A DNA stretch of 64,000 bases, from contig NZ_JQNR01000005.1 in the NCBI RefSeq assembly GCF_000745345.1, positions 1,364,001 through 1,428,000 on the forward strand, read 5' to 3'. A program made the translations under genes and the position numbers. Position 1 is the first letter of the stretch. Each line of letters starts with the position of its first letter. A model generated the notes under the pieces. The model made no database searches and had not been told where the DNA came from. It saw only the letters and a list, made by a program, of their open reading frames with translations. This stretch comes from Actinacidiphila yeochonensis CN732. Its GTDB lineage: Bacteria; Actinomycetota; Actinomycetes; Streptomycetales; Streptomycetaceae. This document shows positions 49,491-58,506 of the stretch, in pieces.

Positions 49491-52400
49491 TCAAGAGTCC
49501 ACCTGCTGATCGACCGCTGCTTCGTAGAAGGCATCCGCCAGCGTCACGATGATCGCGTTGATCGCCGGCCCGTCGGTGAAGAAGTAGTCAGCCATCGCGT
49601 TATGGGCGTCCTGGTTGTCTGCAACCGCTTCCGTAACTGCTGCCTGGAAGTCCGGCGACTCCATGAACTGTTTCTTGGTGTTGGCCTTGGTCTGGTTGAC
49701 CAGGTCAGTGTTGGCGAGCAGGCGCTGGACGAGCCCCTGAACGAACTCCTGGACCTGGGAGGCAGCGAAGGACTCCGCGCCAAAAAGGTCGTTCATCTTG
49801 TCTATGACGACTTGGAGCGCGACGTACTTCGGGTCCTTCTTCGCTCCCGTGCCGGCAGCGCTGATGCCCTTCAGTTGCCCGTCGCCCACGAGGGAGATGT
49901 CGACCGGGATCGCCTTGCTGTGCTTGACCCCGACCAGCACCACGTCGGAGAGATCGACCTCGGCCGACCACGAGGACTCGGCGATCACCTTCTCCAGCAG
50001 CCGTAGGAAGATGGAGAGCATCTCCATGTAGGGGTCGCCGTAGTCGACGATCTGGGACATGAAGTCGTAGAGGCGTACGTAGGTGGAGACGTCCTTGCGG
50101 AAGAGGTCGAGCTCGTTGAGCGTGACCTTGTCCTCTTCCTCGATTGCCCGCGCGTAGCGGCGGCGGAAGTCATGCTGCGCCGGGCTGATCGCCGCCGAGA
50201 GCGCGTTGTTGCCCTTTCGGGTCACCCACAGCTCGGCGACCTTGCGGACGTCGTCTTCGGTGTAGACGCCGAGCTGGGCGAGCTTGTTGGACAGGTGGAC
50301 GACGACGTACGGGTCGGTTTCGGTCTCCAGGGTGGCGTTCTTGAAGTACGGCTCGAAGGCTGCCTTGATGTCCTCGGGCTGGTTGGCGAAGTCGATGACG
50401 AACGTCTTGCGCTTCTGCTCGCCGCCGGCGGTGCGGTGGGTGCGGTTCAGCCGTGAGAGCGTCTGCACCGCGGTGATGCCTGGCAGCTTCTTGTCGACGT
50501 ACATGGCGGAGAGGAGCGGCTGGTCGAAGCCGGTCTGGAACTTGTTGGCGACCAGCATGATCTTGTAGGTCTGGCCCTTGAAGGCGGCTGCCAGATCCGT
50601 CCCGGCACCGGGGTTCATGTTGGCCTCGGTGTACTCGTCGTCCTTTGACGGCTGCGGGCCCCAGTCGCTGTGCCAGGTCTCATTCTCGGGCATCGTCACC
50701 CCGCCGGAGAAGGCGACCAGTGTGCGGTAATTGTACGAGGCGTCCTCGGTGCGTCGCTTGGCGATGTAGGCGTCTATGGCCAGCTTGTACTTCACCGCGG
50801 ACCTGCGGGAGCCGGTCACCACCATTGCCTTCGCTCGGCCTTCCAGGAGGTAGGCCACGTTGGTGTGGAAATGCTCGACGATGATCTGTACCTTCTGGCT
50901 GATGTTCGTCGGGTGGAGCAGCACCCACCGCATCAAGCCCTTGCGGGCGGTGGTCTCCTCGACCTTGCCCCCAGCATCATCACCGCTCCCGGCCTTGCCC
51001 GCGATCTTCAGTGCGGTGTCGTAGCTCTGGTAACCCTTGAGCACGTCGAGGATGTAGCCCTCCTCGATCGCCTGCTTCATCGAGTACAGGTGGAACTCGC
51101 GTGGCTTCCCGTCGGCGCCCTTGCGGCCGAACAGTTCGAGAGTCTTGCTCTTCGGCGTCGCGGTGAACGCGAAGTAGGAGATGTTCTCCGACTCGGCTCG
51201 TTCTGTCATCTCGGACGCGAGGACCGCCTCCACGTCGACTTCGCCGCCGTCCTCGACCTCCTGGATCTCCTCGGCGGTCAGCACCTGCTTCAGCTTCGCG
51301 GAGATCTGGCCCGACTGGGAGGAGTGCGCCTCATCGGCGATGACGGCGAACCGCCTTCCCTTCAAGCTGGCGTCGCTGCGGATCTCGTCCAGGGCGTAGG
51401 GGAACGTCTGCAGTGTCACGACGATGATCAGCTCGCCGTTCTTCAGCGCCTGTGCCAGCAAGCCCGACTTCGACTTGGCGCCGGCCTTGCGGACATCGTC
51501 GGGGCCGATGGTGGCGACGATCTTGCCGGTGCCATCGATCTGCCGAATCGCCTCCTGCAACTGGGTATCGAGCACGGTGCGGTCCACGACGACGATGACC
51601 GAGTCGAAGACCTTCTGGTCGTCGATGTGCAGCCGCGCCAGGCGGTGGGCCGTCCAGGCGATGGTGTTCGTCTTCCCCGACCCGGCCGAGTGCTCGATCA
51701 GGTACCGCTGCCCGACGCCTTCCTCGCGCACCGCGTCCACGATGCTCGTGACGGCCTCCCACTGGTGGAACCGGGGGAAGAGCATGTCCATGCGCCGTAC
51801 CGAGGTGCCGGTCGAGACGTCCCATTCCTCCTTGGTCTGGACGATCATCAGCCGGCCGACGATGTTCAGCCAGGCGTGCTTCTCCCACACCCGTTCCCAC
51901 AGGTACGCCGTCGCCGACCGGCCGTCAGCGCCGGGCGGGTTGCCCTCGCCGCTGTCGAAGCCGGTGTTGAACGGCATGAAGTGGGTCTTGTCGCCCTCCA
52001 GCTTCGTCGTCATCGCTGCCAGGTCGTTCGAGACAGCGAAGTGCACCAGAGCCCTGTGCCCGAAGGAGAGCAACGGTTCTGGGCGGCCGTTCGTCAGCGG
52101 GTTGCGGTCCTGCTTGTATTGGTTGACCGCCTCATTCAGCGATTGGGTGAAGTCGGTCTTCAGCTCTACCGTGGCCACCGGGAGCCCATTGATGAAGAAC
52201 ACCAGATCGATGCTGCGCTGGTCGGCGGTCGAGAAGCGCACCTGCCGCACGACCCGCACTCGCATTGCCTCGTACTGAGCCGTGCTCGTCGCGTTGAGCG
52301 ACGTCTCGGGGCGAAACTGCGCCATTTTCAACCGGCCGCCACCGATGAACTGGACCCCGTTGCGCAGGATGTTCAGCGTCCCGCCGCCGTGCTCCAGCGG

Positions 52401-52640
52401 CCGCTCGAGCGCCGCGGTCAGCACGTCGAGGAACTTCGCCTGCGATCCTGCGGCCTTCAGTGCCTTCTCGTACGCCGACTTCTGCGTCGCCTCCAGCCAC
52501 GCGAACAGGTCAGCCGGGAACAGCGCCCGCTCTCGGTCGTACTCGCCGCCGTCGTGGTCGTTGGCCGAGTACAGCCAGCCGTGGTCACGGAGGTACTCGC
52601 AGATCTCCTTCTCGAAGACAGCCTCGTTGTGATCAGCCAT
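49491..52640 (-). CDS. hsdR: Type I restriction enzyme, HsdR motor/nuclease subunit
   Basis: 1049 residues from ATG 52640, overlapping the hsdS stop (TGATG). N-terminal nuclease domain: the PD-(D/E)xK elements are in DLVFFINGLPVATVELKTDF (E-x-K). Superfamily 2 helicase: Walker A EHSAGSGKTNT, motif II VIADEAHSSQSG (DEAH), motif III FTATPK, motif VI QTLSRLNRTHR. The C-terminal helical domain binds the methylase complex. No frameshift or missing motif, so the system looks intact. Confidence 0.95.
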   Translation of the reverse strand: MADHNEAVFEKEICEYLRDHGWLYSANDHDGGEYDRERALFPADLFAWLEATQKSAYEKALKAAGSQAKFLDVLTAALERPLEHGGGTLNILRNGVQFIGGGRLKMAQFRPETSLNATSTAQYEAMRVRVVRQVRFSTADQRSIDLVFFINGLPVATVELKTDFTQSLNEAVNQYKQDRNPLTNGRPEPLLSFGHRALVHFAVSNDLAAMTTKLEGDKTHFMPFNTGFDSGEGNPPGADGRSATAYLWERVWEKHAWLNIVGRLMIVQTKEEWDVSTGTSVRRMDMLFPRFHQWEAVTSIVDAVREEGVGQRYLIEHSAGSGKTNTIAWTAHRLARLHIDDQKVFDSVIVVVDRTVLDTQLQEAIRQIDGTGKIVATIGPDDVRKAGAKSKSGLLAQALKNGELIIVVTLQTFPYALDEIRSDASLKGRRFAVIADEAHSSQSGQISAKLKQVLTAEEIQEVEDGGEVDVEAVLASEMTERAESENISYFAFTATPKSKTLELFGRKGADGKPREFHLYSMKQAIEEGYILDVLKGYQSYDTALKIAGKAGSGDDAGGKVEETTARKGLMRWVLLHPTNISQKVQIIVEHFHTNVAYLLEGRAKAMVVTGSRRSAVKYKLAIDAYIAKRRTEDASYNYRTLVAFSGGVTMPENETWHSDWGPQPSKDDEYTEANMNPGAGTDLAAAFKGQTYKIMLVANKFQTGFDQPLLSAMYVDKKLPGITAVQTLSRLNRTHRTAGGEQKRKTFVIDFANQPEDIKAAFEPYFKNATLETETDPYVVVHLSNKLAQLGVYTEDDVRKVAELWVTRKGNNALSAAISPAQHDFRRRYARAIEEEDKVTLNELDLFRKDVSTYVRLYDFMSQIVDYGDPYMEMLSIFLRLLEKVIAESSWSAEVDLSDVVLVGVKHSKAIPVDISLVGDGQLKGISAAGTGAKKDPKYVALQVVIDKMNDLFGAESFAASQVQEFVQGLVQRLLANTDLVNQTKANTKKQFMESPDFQAAVTEAVADNQDAHNAMADYFFTDGPAINAIIVTLADAFYEAAVDQQVDS

Positions 52641-53890
52641 CACGCCACCGTCCCTCGAACGTCGGTCTGACCTGTGACAGCAGCCATGATCATCGCTGAC
52701 CGGCGTTCCCGGGACAGCTCGATGAACCGCTCAGTCTCCATGATGAGCGTGTCGATTTTCGTGGTCGCATACTTGATCTCAGCCACGATCCCGTGCTGCT
52801 GCGCAATCGTTGGAACCGGCACGCGCAGGGACGCGATGATGTCAGAGTTCAGGTTGTCCATCGTTGAGCCAACTGATGCGAGAGCCAGTGCATCGCGGTT
52901 GCGTCGGCTGCTAAATACAATAGCCCCGAATTCCGGGTCGAGCAGATTCCGATCGAACCGAACAAGTGCTGAGCCAGTTCCGCAGAGGAATCCGGCTGCC
53001 GAAGGCCCTACGACCGCACAACGCCCTAGCTCCCCGCGCCGGGCAGCGACCAAATCACCTTCTGCCAGAGCATGGCGCGCAAGCCGTGCGGCCTTTGCAG
53101 CTCCGACCGCGATCCGTGGATCGGGGACTACTTCCCCTGAAACAATATGGGATGGATTGATAATCGGCGTGCCGCCATCCTCGTACTCATCGGATTTCAG
53201 CTGACTGCCGAATGGTCCTGTCTGAATCAAGACGGAAACTGCCTTTAGCGGCGTGTGCCAGTCAAGTAGCGCCACGCTCCGTTCTACGACCGACCACCGC
53301 CGCTCGCGGAGCATCTCGATCAGCCGCTGCTGCTCTTCGATGAGCGTGTCGATGCGAGCCGTCTCGCGGTCGAGATAGTCGGCGATGGCGGCCTGATCCT
53401 CCACTGGCGGCAGCGGGATTGGAATCCTGGCAAGCTTTTCTGCTGTGAGATGCGGCATCGAGACAACATTGGAGTAGGCGCGGATGAAGCCGCTAGCCCG
53501 CAGTGCGATCAGGTAGAACGCGATGAAGCGACCGTCAAAGTCTTCAATAGGTCGAAGCCGGTTGATCGAGTTTTGGAATCCCCAGCCAGGAAGATCCTGG
53601 TCGACATACGCGGCGCGGCCAAAGCCGCCCTGGCCGCCCTCTACAACGACCACGTCACCCGCGCGGATGCTCAACTGTTTAAGTTCGTCCTCGCCGAACC
53701 ACATCTCATTTACGTCATCGAGGGCCAACACGCCATTGGGCTGCACATTTGCAGCGCGCATGTAGGAGGCACGCGCGTCATTACCCGAGTCCTTGCTCTG
53801 CAACATTTTGCCGAGCGTGACCGTAGCAGCGTTCTTGACCTGGCCTGTCAGCCACCCATCGGGCAATACCTTCCAGAGAGGCCCCGTCAC
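52640..53890 (-). CDS. hsdS: Type I restriction enzyme, HsdS specificity subunit
   Basis: 416 residues with two target-recognition domains, each followed by a conserved helix: first IPIPLPPVEDQAAIADYLDRETARIDTLIEEQQRLIEMLRERR, second VPVPTIAQQHGIVAEIKYATTKIDTLIMETERFIELSRERR. The two helices set the spacing of the bipartite target. The TRDs have lower G+C than the flanking subunits, as is usual for exchanged specificity modules. Overlaps both neighbours. Confidence 0.93.
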   Translation of the reverse strand: MTGPLWKVLPDGWLTGQVKNAATVTLGKMLQSKDSGNDARASYMRAANVQPNGVLALDDVNEMWFGEDELKQLSIRAGDVVVVEGGQGGFGRAAYVDQDLPGWGFQNSINRLRPIEDFDGRFIAFYLIALRASGFIRAYSNVVSMPHLTAEKLARIPIPLPPVEDQAAIADYLDRETARIDTLIEEQQRLIEMLRERRWSVVERSVALLDWHTPLKAVSVLIQTGPFGSQLKSDEYEDGGTPIINPSHIVSGEVVPDPRIAVGAAKAARLARHALAEGDLVAARRGELGRCAVVGPSAAGFLCGTGSALVRFDRNLLDPEFGAIVFSSRRNRDALALASVGSTMDNLNSDIIASLRVPVPTIAQQHGIVAEIKYATTKIDTLIMETERFIELSRERRSAMIMAAVTGQTDVRGTVA

Positions 53891-55644
53891 TTCTCCACCT
53901 CCCGCAGCAGGTCAAGGATTTTGGCGACCTGCTTCTCCAGGTCAGCGTCAATCTCAGCGAGAGGGCGAGGAGGGCTGTACCTGTAGAAGTGGCGAGTGAA
54001 GGGGATCTCGTATCCGGTCTTGGTCTTGGACCAGTCGACCCAGGCGTCCGGAACGTGCGGCTTCACCTCCGCGTTGAAGTACGCCTGGACGACCTCGCGC
54101 ATCCCTTCCGCGCCAGCAGTCGAGCCGCCGTAGGTGAAGGGCACGTTCTCAGTGTCACGCTTCTTCGAGTCGGACTTCGGGGCGCCCTTGCGGTCGACGA
54201 CAGGGTTACCCTCCTCGTCGAGCAGGGGGCGTTCGACAGTGACTGTCCAGTAGCCGAAATCGTCGTTGCGCAGAACCTTGGAGAAGTCAGGGTCGGCAGC
54301 CTCGAAGTCGGCGTACAACTGCACGACCTCGGCGCGGTCGGCGTCACTGATCTCGCGCCCCTTGGCTCCGAGGTTCTTGCGCATCTTGGTCCAGAACGAC
54401 GTGCCGTCGATGAGCTGGACCTTGCCCTGGCGGTCGGGGTGCTTGGTGTTGTCGAGGATCCAGATGTATGTGGCGATGCCGGTGTTGAAGAACATGTTGG
54501 TCGGCAGTGCGACGATCGCCTCGACCAGGTCACGCTCGATTAGCCACCGGCGGATGTTGGAGGGACCGGACTCAGCGGCACCGTTGAACAGGGGCGAGCC
54601 GTTCATGACGATGCCGACGCGACCGCCGCCGTCCTCCGGGGCGCGCATCTTGTGGGCCAGGTGCAGCAGGAAGAGCATCTGGCCGTCGGAGGTTGCGGGG
54701 AGGCCCGGTGCGAAGCGGCCGTAGGGGCCAGCAGCGTCGCGCTCTGTTTTGACCGCCTTGGCGTACTGCTTCCAGTCCACTCCGTAGGGCGGGTTGGACA
54801 TGCAGTAGTCGAACTGGCGGGTCTTGAAGGCGTCCTCAGTGAGGGTGTTCCCGAAGGCGATGTTCGTCGTGTCGTGGCCCTTGGCGAGCAGGTCAGACTT
54901 GCAAATGGCGTACGACTGTGGGTTGTACTCCTGGCCGTACAAAGTCAGCCTGGCCCCAGGGTTCTGCGCGAGCAGGTGCTCTTCGGCCAGGGAGAGCATG
55001 CCGCCAGTGCCAGCGGTGGGGTCGTAGAGTGACCTCACAATGGCGCCCTCGGGGCGGCTGGCCTCCTCCTCGACGTCCTTCTCCGTGAAGAGCAGGTCCA
55101 CCAGCAGCCGGATCGCGTCGCGCGGCGTGTAGTGGTCTCCGGAGGTCTCATTCGCGGCCTCGTTGAACTTGCGGATGATGTACTCGAACGCGTCGCCCAT
55201 GTCCGAGTTGGACACCACGTCGGGATGAAGGTCGACACCGCTGAAGGACTGGACGATCTCGCGCAGGAGTCCAGCCTTCTCCAGGGCCAGGATCTCCTTC
55301 TTGAAGTCGAAGTACTCGAACACGTCCACGTCGGCGGAGAACCGGTCGATGTAGTCGGCGAGGTTGTCCGCCAGCCCGTCCGCGTCGGCCAGCAGGTTCG
55401 CGAAGCCGTAGTTGGAGGTGTTGTAGAACTGCCGTCCCGTGAGCTTCTTGACCTCGACCTTGAGCCGGTTCGGGTTCTCGTACCGCGTAGCCAGTTCCCG
55501 TACCGCGGCTCGGTTTGGCTCGAGCACGCAGTCGAGTCGCCGCAGGATGGTGAACGGGAGGATCACTGTCCCGTACTGATTGGGCCGATAGGGGCCTCGA
55601 AGCTGGTCAGCGATCGACCAGATGAAGCGACCGAGCGTGCTCAC
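53887..55644 (-). CDS. hsdM: Type I restriction enzyme, HsdM methyltransferase
   Basis: 585 residues from GTG 55644, chosen because GAGGAA precedes it; an in-frame GTG at 55656 has no ribosome site. Opens STLGRFIWSIADQLRG, the HsdM_N helical domain. The N6-adenine methylase motifs are DPTAGTGGMLSLAEEHL (SAM binding) and MSNPPYGVDW (NPPY, catalytic). C-terminal DRNRP-like helices end in a coiled coil (AEIDADLEKQVAKILDLLREVEK). First gene of the hsdMSR unit. Confidence 0.95.
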   Translation of the reverse strand: MSTLGRFIWSIADQLRGPYRPNQYGTVILPFTILRRLDCVLEPNRAAVRELATRYENPNRLKVEVKKLTGRQFYNTSNYGFANLLADADGLADNLADYIDRFSADVDVFEYFDFKKEILALEKAGLLREIVQSFSGVDLHPDVVSNSDMGDAFEYIIRKFNEAANETSGDHYTPRDAIRLLVDLLFTEKDVEEEASRPEGAIVRSLYDPTAGTGGMLSLAEEHLLAQNPGARLTLYGQEYNPQSYAICKSDLLAKGHDTTNIAFGNTLTEDAFKTRQFDYCMSNPPYGVDWKQYAKAVKTERDAAGPYGRFAPGLPATSDGQMLFLLHLAHKMRAPEDGGGRVGIVMNGSPLFNGAAESGPSNIRRWLIERDLVEAIVALPTNMFFNTGIATYIWILDNTKHPDRQGKVQLIDGTSFWTKMRKNLGAKGREISDADRAEVVQLYADFEAADPDFSKVLRNDDFGYWTVTVERPLLDEEGNPVVDRKGAPKSDSKKRDTENVPFTYGGSTAGAEGMREVVQAYFNAEVKPHVPDAWVDWSKTKTGYEIPFTRHFYRYSPPRPLAEIDADLEKQVAKILDLLREVEK

Positions 55645-55945
55645 AGAGTTCCTCACGAGAATCGACTGGCAGTGATGACCACTTTGCCAGAGCTAGCGAT
55701 CAGCGTCTTATGGTTCAGATGTGGGTCCCGCCCCCGCCTCGCTCCTCCGTGGCATCCAGCTCTGAGGTGAGCTGTTCCGGTGCTGGGCTCCCAGGCATCG
55801 CTGGGGACCGTATGGGAACCGACTCGCTCCCGGAGCCCCCGTGAGGCAACGACGGACCCACTCGGTGCAATGCTCTGACCGGCCACAATACTGAGCGTTC
55901 GGCTAACGATCTTGGTCGCGACCGCATTCGGCCGGAGGCGCAAGT

Positions 55946-57112
55946 TCAGGGTGACAAGCGCAGCAAGCGGCTGGCGGCTTTCTGGAGAACGTCTTGCTTC
56001 TTGCAGAAGGCGAAGCGGACCTGGGTGCGGCCGGCGTCGGGGTCGTCGTAGAAGACGGAGTTGGGGACGGCGACCACACCACAGCGTTCGGGGAGCGAGC
56101 GGCAGAAGGCCAGGGCGTCCTTCTCGCCGAGGGCGGCGATGTCCGTCGTGATGAAGTATGTGCCCTGGGGGCGGTAGACCTCGAAGCCGGCGGTGGTGAG
56201 GCCGTCGGCAAGGAGGTCGCGCTTCGTCTGGAGGTCGTCGCGGAAGGCGGTGAAGTACGCGTCCGGGAGGCGGAGGGCCTCCGCGATGGCGTACTGGAAG
56301 GGGCCCGAGGCGACGTAGGTGAGGAACTGCTTCGTGGCGCGGACGGCTGCGACGAGGGGGGCGGATCCGGTAACCCAGCCAACCTTCCAACCCGTGAATG
56401 AGAAGGTCTTCCCCGCTGAGGAGATGGAGACCGTGCGGTCGTGCATGCCAGGTAGCGAGATCAGGGGGATGTGCTCGCCGTCGAAGACCAGGTGTTCGTA
56501 GACCTCGTCGGTGACCACGATGAGGTCGTGCTCCACGGCCAGCTCGGCGATGGACGTCAGCTCGGCGCGGGTGAGGACCATGCCCGTGGGGTTATGGGGA
56601 GAGTTGAGGAGTAGAAGGCGGGTGCGGGGAGTGACCACGGAACGGAGGGCGTCGAGATCGGGGCGGAAGTCCGGGGCACGCAGCGTAAGCGGGATCCGTA
56701 CTCCGCCGGCCATTGCGATGCTCGCGGCGTACGAGTCGTAGAACGGCTCGAACGCGATCACCTCGTCACCCGGCTCCAGCAGCGCCAGCATCGCCGCCGC
56801 GATCGCCTCGGTCGCCCCGGCGGTGACCAGCACCTCGCTGTTCGGGTCAAAGTCCAACCCGTAGAAGCGGCGCTGGTGGTCGACAATAGCGGCACGCAAC
56901 TCCGGAACGCCCATGCCCGGCGGGTACTGGTTTCCGCGGCCGTCCCGGAGCGCCCGCACGGCCGCCTCCCGGATCGCCTCCGGCCCGTCCGTGTCGGGGA
57001 AGCCCTGGCCCAGGTTGATCGCACCGGTCGCCAGCGCAAGCGCCGACATCTCCGCGAAGATCGTCGTCCCGAGCCCGTCCAGCCTGCGGTTCAGCAGTGG
57101 CCTGCCGCTCAT
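55946..57112 (-). CDS. Complete PLP aminotransferase carried by the element (replacement copy)
   Basis: 388 residues from ATG 57112. A complete class I/II aminotransferase: NQYPPGMGVPELRAAI, NSPHNPTGMVLTR (substrate Asn), VVTDEVYEHLVFDG and the PLP-lysine in SSAGKTFSFTGWKVGW. Encoded wholly inside the element, 107 bp from the right junction. It is closely related to the split host gene on both halves but is clearly diverged in DNA. At the crossover its codons read CTGGGTTA instead of the host core CTGGGTCA, with further silent changes beside it. It can restore the activity lost by integration. Confidence 0.92.
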   Translation of the reverse strand: MSGRPLLNRRLDGLGTTIFAEMSALALATGAINLGQGFPDTDGPEAIREAAVRALRDGRGNQYPPGMGVPELRAAIVDHQRRFYGLDFDPNSEVLVTAGATEAIAAAMLALLEPGDEVIAFEPFYDSYAASIAMAGGVRIPLTLRAPDFRPDLDALRSVVTPRTRLLLLNSPHNPTGMVLTRAELTSIAELAVEHDLIVVTDEVYEHLVFDGEHIPLISLPGMHDRTVSISSAGKTFSFTGWKVGWVTGSAPLVAAVRATKQFLTYVASGPFQYAIAEALRLPDAYFTAFRDDLQTKRDLLADGLTTAGFEVYRPQGTYFITTDIAALGEKDALAFCRSLPERCGVVAVPNSVFYDDPDAGRTQVRFAFCKKQDVLQKAASRLLRLSP

Positions 57113-57180
57113 CTCTCCACCGTCCTCAACCCGGGTACCGATCGTCCAGGGACCATCCTGACCGACGCGCGGCAGCACGC

Positions 57181-57969
57181 CTACGCGGCCAGCGTCCAAT
57201 AGGTGGGTGAAAACGGCTTGACCCAGCCGACCTTCCAGCCGGTGAAGGAGAAGGTCTTGCCGGCCGAGGAGATGGAGACGGTGCGCTCGCGCATGCCCGG
57301 GAGGGAGGCGAGCGGGATGTGCTCGCCGTCGAAGACCAGGTGCTCGTAGACCTCGTCGGTGACGACCAGGAGGTCGCGTTCGACGGCGAGTTCGGCGATG
57401 GCCGCCGCCTCGTCGCGGGTAAGGACCATACCGGTCGGGTTGTGGGGGGAGTTGAGCAGCAGCAGGCGGGTGCGCGGGGTGACGAGGGACCGCAGGCGGT
57501 CCAGGTCGGGGCGGAAGTCGGGGGCGCGGAGGGTGAGCGGGACACGGACGGCGCCGGCCATGGCGACGCACGCGGCGTAGGAGTCGTAGAAGGGCTCGAA
57601 CGCGATGACCTCGTCGCCGGGTTCGAGCAGGGCGAGCATGGCCGCGGCGATGGCCTCGGTCGCGCCTGCGGTGACCAGCACCTCGGTGTCGGGGTCGACG
57701 TCCACGCCGTAGAAGCGGTGTTGGTGGTCGGCGATCGCGTTCCGCAGCTCGGGGACGCCCGGCCCCGGCGGGTACTGGTTGCCGCGTCCGTCGCGCAGCG
57801 CCCGGACCGCGGCCTCGCGGACCGCCTCGGGGCCGTCGGTGTCGGGGAAGCCCTGGCCGAGGTTGATCGCACCGGTCGCCACCGCGAGCGCCGACATCTC
57901 CGCGAAGATCGTCGTCCCGAGCCCGTCCAGCCTGCGGTTCAGCAACCCCCTGCCGTCCCTGTCCTCCAT
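57181..57969 (-). pseudogene. 5' part of the host aminotransferase gene, split by the element
   Basis: From ATG 57969 (MEDRDGRGLLNRRLDGLG) it encodes the first ~250 residues, including the PLP-binding SSAGKTFSFTGWKVGWV. It then runs into element sequence and ends after a foreign tail KPFSPTYWTLAA. The missing C-terminal half is at 20568-21047. Together the two pieces rebuild an intact reading frame across the TGACCCAG core. The truncated protein keeps the lysine but lacks the small domain and is unlikely to work. Confidence 0.92.
57219..57226. repeat. Right attachment junction core (TGACCCAG)
   Basis: Same 8 bp as 21020-21027. Element sequence lies to the left (TGAAAACGG at 57208-57216, mate of the inverted arm at the other end), host gene to the right. 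Confidence 0.85.
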
Positions 57970-58506
57970 GGCCACCGTCCCGCCCCTCGCACGCGTCCGC
58001 TCCGTCGGGGACATCCTTCCGCATCGGCTCCACGCCCGACGTCCAACGGACGGCCGACGGCGTCGCGGCGTCGCGGCGGGGCGGTGAAGTGGTCCAGCAG
58101 TCCAGCAGTCCAGCAGCCCAGCAGCCCAGCAGCCCAGCAGCCCAGCGGTCCGGCGGCGCGGCAGGGCGGTCGGGCGATGTGGTCGGGCAGGGCGGTCCGA
58201 GCCCTGAGGCGGCCGGTTGTCATACGGGAAGCCGGTTGTCATATCGGAACACCTGAACCCGTAAGCCCCCCAAGGGATGGAATGTACGCACAGACGAGTA
58301 AAAACGCTGAACCGGGGGCCAGATCCGTGCGAGCGTTGACCTCGGGGCCTCCAGGTCCCGTCTCGAAACCTTCCGGATCTCTTCCGATCCCCCACACCCG
58401 TGTCGGCGTGAACCACCGCACCTCCGCCTCCCGACGGCGGGGGCGGCAGGTCTCCTCACCGCGCCGTCGGGTGGTCCCCAGCGTGCCTGCGGAGCTGACT
58501 CACCCC
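57970..58506. other. Intergenic region with a short tandem repeat
   Basis: About 540 bp between the divergent aminotransferase 5' fragment and the DUF2617 gene. It contains the 8-bp tandem repeat at 58093-58148. A 19-bp imperfect tandem duplication (unit GCCGGTTGTCATACGGGAA) lies near 58211-58249. No gene seen. Confidence 0.6.
58093..58148. repeat. Tandem repeat, seven 8-bp units
   Basis: Three copies of TCCAGCAG, then three of CCCAGCAG, then one CCCAGCGG. It is non-coding and likely to vary in copy number between strains. Confidence 0.85.

Larger units (their letters stand above)
21020..57226. mobile_element. Integrative mobilizable element (~36.2 kb) in the aminotransferase gene
   Basis: Bounded by TGACCCAG at both junctions and inserted in the middle of the aminotransferase codon series (between GWV and TG). 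A large serine integrase begins 29 bp from the left junction. It carries its own transfer genes (MobC-like, relaxase, DUF2637) but no visible type IV secretion or FtsK/TraB translocase, so it would need a helper to conjugate. Cargo: CHAT protein, 14-gene enzyme operon, regulators, type I restriction system and a full replacement aminotransferase. From memory, phage TG1 also integrates into the equivalent Streptomyces aspartate aminotransferase gene, at a site close to but not identical with this crossover. Confidence 0.9.

Noticed and set aside
21020..57226. Prophage
   Set aside because: No capsid, portal, terminase, tail or lysis genes; relaxase and MobC indicate a mobilizable element instead.
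55946..58033. A single 695-residue double aminotransferase
   Set aside because: The frame simply stays open from the complete copy back through the right junction; two separate starts (57112 and 57969) and the att core show two genes.
58093..58148. CRISPR array
   Set aside because: Units are 8 bp with no spacers and no cas genes; a simple tandem repeat. No CRISPR was seen anywhere in the window.
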